A DNA stretch of 7,921 bases, taken from the NCBI GenBank assembly GCA_016179995.1, contig JACPCC010000067.1, positions 1 to 7,921 of the forward strand, read 5' to 3'. This document shows, in pieces, positions 5,997 to 7,921 of the stretch. Under the pieces are notes generated by a model. The model made no database searches and had not been told where the DNA came from. It saw only the letters and a list, made by a program, of their open reading frames with translations. Both the position numbers and the translations under genes were made by a program. Source of the DNA: Candidatus Woesearchaeota archaeon. GTDB lineage: Archaea > Nanobdellota > Nanobdellia > Woesearchaeales > GW2011-AR9. The first letter of the stretch is position 1, and every line of letters begins with the position of its first letter.

Positions 5997-6107
5997 ACGC
6001 CCTAAACCAAGAAAACAGTGAGTTTATACCTGAAATTAAGATAAGACGATAGGGATAAGAGCGATAATTAATAATAAAACAATAGAACATAACTTAGGAG
6101 AACAAAA

Positions 6108-6293
6108 ATGGGAAGAATTAAAACTACGCCAATCAAGAGAAAAACTAAAGAATTGTATAATAAGTATGGTGATAAGTTTACGGGCGATTTTGAGCAGAAT
6201 AAAAAAATTATTCCTCAGTACGCCGATATCGCCAGCAAAAAGATTAAAAACATAATCACCGGATATATTACTCGTTTAAAAAGAAAAGAGTAA
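6108..6293 (+). CDS. rps17e: 30S ribosomal protein S17e
   Basis: 61 aa, matching the normal length of archaeal S17e. Family-typical stretches are MGRIKTTPIKRKTKEL at the start, KFTGDFEQNKKII in the middle (the K-F-x-x-D-F-x-x-N-K signature) and KKIKNIITGYITRLKRK at the end. It is a small-subunit protein found in archaea and eukaryotes but not bacteria, and is the clearest domain-level marker in the window. It is strongly basic and has a good AGGAG ribosome binding site. It lies between serS and alba, each with its own promoter elements. Confidence 0.96.
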   Translation: MGRIKTTPIKRKTKELYNKYGDKFTGDFEQNKKIIPQYADIASKKIKNIITGYITRLKRKE

Positions 6294-6307
6294 TTGAAAA
6301 AAAAGTA

Positions 6308-6446
6308 ATAAATATAGTTAAATTGAACTAGTAAAAAAAATAGTATTTTAGTTCAAGAGTCTGTTTTAGTAGCCTGTTGTGAATTAGTTGTTTAGTCGGT
6401 TGTTGACAAGTTCAAGTGAACATTGAAAAAGAGCAGGAGGCAGAAA
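6308..6446 (+). promoter_or_regulatory. alba promoter and long leader with repeated GTTCAA words
   Basis: A TATA-like AATAAATATAG sits at about 6307-6317, predicting a start near 6338 and an unusually long ~110-nt leader. An 8-bp inverted repeat, TTGAACTA (6323-6330) and TAGTTCAA (6349-6356), surrounds the predicted start. A second small palindrome, GTTCA-AG-TGAAC (6410-6421), lies just upstream of the AGGAGG at 6435-6440. The same GTTCAAG word therefore occurs in both orientations, which suggests an operator or leader fold controlling alba. Confidence 0.45.
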
Positions 6447-6740
6447 ATGGGCGACAAGGATAGAAATTCTGTATTCATCGGCGAGAAGCCTTTTATGAAT
6501 TATGTTACTGGTGTAGTAATGCAATTCACGACTAAAGGCTCCAGCGAAGTGATAATTAAAGCACGTGGAAAATTTATTTCTCGAGCGGTAGATGTAGCGG
6601 AAGTAGCTAGAAAACGCTTCTTGGAAAATAGCGTCGACGTGAAAAAGATAGATATTGGCAGCGAGGAATTTCAAAGCAAAGAAGGAAAACAAGTGAGAGT
6701 TAGTAATATTGAGATTACGCTGGGAAAGAAGTTAGTTTAA
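6447..6740 (+). CDS. alba: Alba DNA/RNA-binding chromatin protein
   Basis: 97 aa, the typical Alba size. The fold signature is easy to see: VFIGEKPFMNYV at 9-20, EVIIKARGKFISRAVDVAEV at 34-53, the RKRFL helix end, and RVSNIEITLGKK at 84-95. Alba dimers coat archaeal DNA and bind RNA. I chose ATG 6447 over the upstream in-frame TTG at 6423 because AGGAGG ends six bases before it and because other Alba proteins begin near this point. Compared with the Sulfolobus Alba sequence I remember (IGKKPVMNYV), the first lysine of the pair, Lys16, is Glu13 here and only Lys14 is kept. Regulation by Lys16 acetylation is therefore not possible in this protein. The broken zinc-finger/AbrB gene follows after 22 bp and may share its transcript. 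Confidence 0.96.
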   Translation: MGDKDRNSVFIGEKPFMNYVTGVVMQFTTKGSSEVIIKARGKFISRAVDVAEVARKRFLENSVDVKKIDIGSEEFQSKEGKQVRVSNIEITLGKKLV

Positions 6741-6982
6741 ATTTTATTCAGTCGGACAAACTATGGAATGCTACAAATGCGAAAAAGCTAATTTTATTAA
6801 AAAGAAAGTTGATTTCATACAATTAGGTGTATCCCTTGGTAAATTTGATGCTTTAGTCTGTCCTCTTTGTGATGAAACTATCTTTGAAGGTCAGCAAGCA
6901 AATTGAAATAAAAGCAAAAGAAGCAGGAATATGGGGCTTAGCGAGAAAAACACGCATTGGTACTTCAGGTTCTTCGTTATAG

Positions 6983-7023
6983 TAAAGGACACAAATTATC
7001 GATTAAAATAGTTGTGTCCTTTA
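6983..7023. repeat. Terminal hairpin SL1 of the 200-bp element
   Basis: TAAAGGACACAA (6983-6994) pairs perfectly with TTGTGTCCTTTA (7012-7023). Read on the minus strand the loop starts CTATTTTAATCG, matching the loop of SL4 and of the central hairpin. Confidence 0.8.
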
Positions 7024-7025
7024 GA

Positions 7026-7072
7026 TATAATGGCAGCGACTAACTATTTGATTATTTATGTCCGCCATTATA
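7026..7072. repeat. Central hairpin SL2 of the 200-bp element
   Basis: TATAATGGC (7026-7034) pairs with GCCATTATA (7064-7072), and GAC (7038-7040) can extend the stem with GTC (7060-7062). The loop TAACTATTTGATTATTTATG (7041-7060) is nearly the same as that of SL4 although the stem sequence is different. Confidence 0.7.
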
Positions 7073-7089
7073 GATGTAAAAGTTCCAAA

Positions 7090-7128
7090 GATAATTAGTA
7101 ACGAACATAATTTTAGTTCTAATTAATC
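7090..7128. repeat. Hairpin SL3 of the 200-bp element
   Basis: GATAATTAG (7090-7098) pairs with CTAATTAATC (7119-7128) with one bulged A, and AAC/GTT (7104-7106 with 7116-7118) can stack inside. It does not carry the shared loop word of the other three hairpins. Confidence 0.5.
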
Positions 7129-7142
7129 ATCGTTAATAATTA

Positions 7143-7182
7143 TAAAAAACATAACTATTTGAATTATTAATTGTGTTTTTTA
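7143..7182. repeat. Terminal hairpin SL4 of the 200-bp element
   Basis: TAAAAAACATA (7143-7153) pairs with TGTGTTTTTTA (7172-7182) with one G-T pair. An alternative fold pairs TTAATAATT (7133-7141) with AATTATTAA (7162-7170), so the right end could switch between two structures. Confidence 0.7.
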
Positions 7183-7290
7183 GTGATTGCCGATATTTTG
7201 AAACTTAAGAAAGGACAGGAAGTAATCATCGAGCCCATGGAAAAAAATAAAATAGAGATTACTGTGGTTTAGATTAAATTCTTAGATAGA

Positions 7291-7360
7291 GTCAGTTATT
7301 AATAATAGAGATTATAATCTGACCTATAACCTAACAATTATTTTTTAGATTTTATTTTTC
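7291..7360. terminator. Convergent intergenic terminator region
   Basis: Plus-strand transcripts from alba and the broken gene meet minus-strand ones from the membrane protein gene here. GTCAG (7291-7295) and CTGAC (7319-7323) can close a small stem, AGATTATAATCT at 7309-7320 is a 12-bp palindrome, and T tracts follow on the plus strand at 7341-7346 and 7355-7359. The T tracts would end plus-strand transcription within the 3' end of the opposing gene. Confidence 0.4.
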
Positions 7361-7631
7361 CATAAATAAAACCAACTAACGATCCTATTCCAAAAACTGC
7401 AAATATTACTACGAATAATTCAAAATATGAAGTGCTGGTAAAAGGTAAGTAAATTAATGAACTAAAATAAAATGTAACAATCTCCAACCTTGTACAAGTT
7501 TTTACTGGACCAGGAGTGGTACCTCCAGTGCATCCGAATTCAGCAATTAATGTCATTAATAGTGCATATAGAACTACCAGTAAAATTAAACTGATAATTC
7601 CACCTTTCAACCAATAGGGTATGATTTCCAC
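7338..7631 (-). CDS. Small membrane protein with three hydrophobic segments
   Basis: 97 aa. Hydrophobic segments lie at about 10-31 (GGIISLILLVVLYALLMTLI), 50-64 (EIVTFYFSSLIYLPF, short) and 69-90 (YFELFVVIFAVFGIGSLVGFIY), with a basic end GKIKSKK that should be cytoplasmic. Between the first two lies a Gly/Pro/Thr-rich loop with Cys34 and Cys46, which could form an outer disulfide. The opening YWLKGG and the ending IYGKIK resemble short DPANN membrane proteins that I recall but cannot name. The start is GTG at 7631-7629. There is no Shine-Dalgarno, and a TATA-like TTATATGA at 7655-7648 is only ~21 nt away, so a leaderless message is possible. Function unknown. Confidence 0.75.
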   Translation of the reverse strand: MEIIPYWLKGGIISLILLVVLYALLMTLIAEFGCTGGTTPGPVKTCTRLEIVTFYFSSLIYLPFTSTSYFELFVVIFAVFGIGSLVGFIYGKIKSKK

Positions 7632-7647
7632 GAATGTTTAAATGTTT

Positions 7648-7655
7648 TCATATAA
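7648..7655 (-). promoter_or_regulatory. Possible TATA box of the small membrane protein gene
   Basis: Minus-strand TTATATGA about 21 nt before the GTG start would produce a transcript with almost no leader. A second AT-rich candidate, CATTTAAACA, is too close to the GTG to serve. Confidence 0.35.
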
Positions 7656-7766
7656 CGGATGAAATTGTTGTTCTTATTAAACATTTCTATGCCTTCGTAA
7701 TCTCCAATATTTTTCTGAGATAATAAATATTAATTCTATTTGTTTCTTCACTACTTAAGTAAATTT

Positions 7767-7921
7767 CTAAGAAGCAATTTGGTCAGCTACTGTTGGTACG
7801 ATAGTAGCACTGCTCGGTACATTTTCAAGACAAGTTCTTTCTCCTTCAACGGCTATAATATCATTTATGCTTATTTCTTTATCGGGAACTGCTCTTTGAT
7901 TATCAGTAGCATCGAATAATT
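7767..7921 (-). CDS. C-terminal 50 residues of an unidentified protein, cut by the right edge
   Basis: Read on the minus strand from the window edge, the frame gives LFDATDNQRAVPDKEISIND, then IIAVEGERTC and LENVPSSATIVPTVADQIAS before a TAG at 7769-7767. The sequence has ordinary amino-acid composition without low-complexity character, and the codons resemble those of neighbouring genes, so this looks like the end of a real gene. There is one Cys and no membrane segment in the visible part. The family is not recognisable from this piece. The next minus-strand gene starts about 135 bp later. Confidence 0.65.
   Translation of the reverse strand, partial: LFDATDNQRAVPDKEISINDIIAVEGERTCLENVPSSATIVPTVADQIAS

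Larger units (their letters stand above)
6983..7182. mobile_element. 200-bp stem-loop element inserted in the AbrB domain
   Basis: The insert begins and ends exactly with hairpins. SL1 pairs 6983-6994 with 7012-7023 (12 bp perfect, 17-nt loop). SL4 pairs 7143-7153 with 7172-7182 (11 bp, one G-T, 18-nt loop). SL1, reverse-complemented, aligns with SL4 at about 31 of 41 columns by eye, so they act as ~40-bp terminal inverted repeats that are themselves palindromic. The outermost 12 bases are TAAAGGACACAA at the left and TAAAAAACACAA read inward from the right. Two internal hairpins lie at 7026-7072 and 7090-7128. No ORF is present and no clear target-site duplication is seen. It could be a MITE, a non-autonomous IS200/IS605-type element (hairpin ends, no duplication) or a structured RNA unit. 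The host gene reading on both sides defines the borders independently. Confidence 0.65.
6763..7272 (+). pseudogene. Broken YgiT-type zinc finger plus AbrB/SpoVT-domain regulator
   Basis: Three collinear pieces of one protein can be read. Positions 6763-6892 give MECYKCEKANFIKKKVDF through CPLCDETIFEG, a YgiT/MqsA-like zinc finger with CxxC pairs at residues 3/6 and 33/36. This frame then stops at 6904-6906 (47 aa). Shifting by one base at about 6887-6893 restores SKQIEIKAKEAGIWGL and RKTRIGTSGSSL up to a TAG at 6980-6982. After a 200-bp insert the reading resumes at 7183-7272 as VIADILKLKKGQEVI and KNKIEITVV, the C-terminal half of an AbrB-like swapped-hairpin DNA-binding domain. Intact relatives I recall join these parts with about six or seven further residues (AIRLPKK-like), which are absent here. 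Such proteins are DNA-binding regulators, often antitoxins. The 47-aa zinc finger alone might still be made, from a weak ribosome binding site 22 bp after alba. Confidence 0.8.

Noticed and set aside
6423..6446. Eight-residue longer Alba starting at TTG 6423
   Set aside because: AGGAGG at 6435-6440 is correctly placed for ATG 6447 and would lie inside the longer version; other Alba proteins start near the ATG.
6384..6692. 102-aa open frame on the minus strand over alba
   Set aside because: It lies opposite the unmistakable Alba gene, has no ribosome binding site and gives a composition unlike a real protein; it is a shadow frame.
6983..7182. CRISPR-like array
   Set aside because: The units are hairpins in mixed orientation with differing stems and spacing, not direct repeats with equal spacers, and no cas gene is near.
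6983..7182. tRNA or box C/D guide RNA inside the insert
   Set aside because: No cloverleaf, T-loop or paired C (RUGAUGA) and D (CUGA) boxes can be placed; a different structured RNA remains possible.

Overview
The window reads as a piece of an AT-rich archaeal genome, most likely from the DPANN group (Woesearchaeota/Pacearchaeota-like). Three genes support this: an archaeal/eukaryotic-type ribosomal protein S17e (rps17e), an Alba chromatin protein, and a seryl-tRNA synthetase next to them. Archaeal TATA-like boxes sit about 25 nt upstream of likely transcription starts, and several genes have GGTGA/AGGAGG ribosome binding sites. The lineage is inferred from gene style, not from a search.

Left part (1-2843, minus strand). 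A fragment of an open frame runs off the left edge. Then come two envelope genes in tandem. One is a 342-aa protein with an export signal, a four-cysteine outer domain, a long coiled coil, a second membrane segment and a cytoplasmic helical tail. The other is a small membrane-anchored Cys-containing protein whose start codon cannot be found where its membrane anchor demands one. Further upstream are a 73-aa orphan gene with a very good ribosome binding site and a 215-aa HTH-plus-ACT-domain regulator. The regulator is divergent from the plus-strand block across about 290 bp of promoter sequence.

Middle (3138-6740, plus strand). A TPR protein is followed by a two-gene, 4-nt-overlapping cassette: a MNT/AbiEii-like nucleotidyltransferase and an 86-aa helical partner, a toxin-antitoxin-like layout. 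Next come the information-processing genes serS, rps17e and alba, each with its own TATA box and Shine-Dalgarno sequence. SerRS has a Lys/Asp-rich C-terminal tail, and Alba has Glu at the position that is the regulatory Lys16 in Sulfolobus Alba.

Right part (6763-7921). Directly after alba lies a broken YgiT-type zinc-finger plus AbrB/SpoVT-domain gene. It carries a one-base frameshift and is then interrupted in the AbrB domain by a 200-bp segment (6983-7182) made almost entirely of stem-loops. The first and last hairpins coincide exactly with the junctions and are inverted, diverged copies of each other. Their stem differences are compensated (G-C to A-T) and their loop is conserved, with a third copy of the loop inside. 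This looks like an undescribed non-autonomous mobile element or a structured-RNA element, and it is the most interesting item here. Beyond it on the minus strand are a three-segment small membrane protein and the C-terminal end of an unidentified protein that runs off the window.
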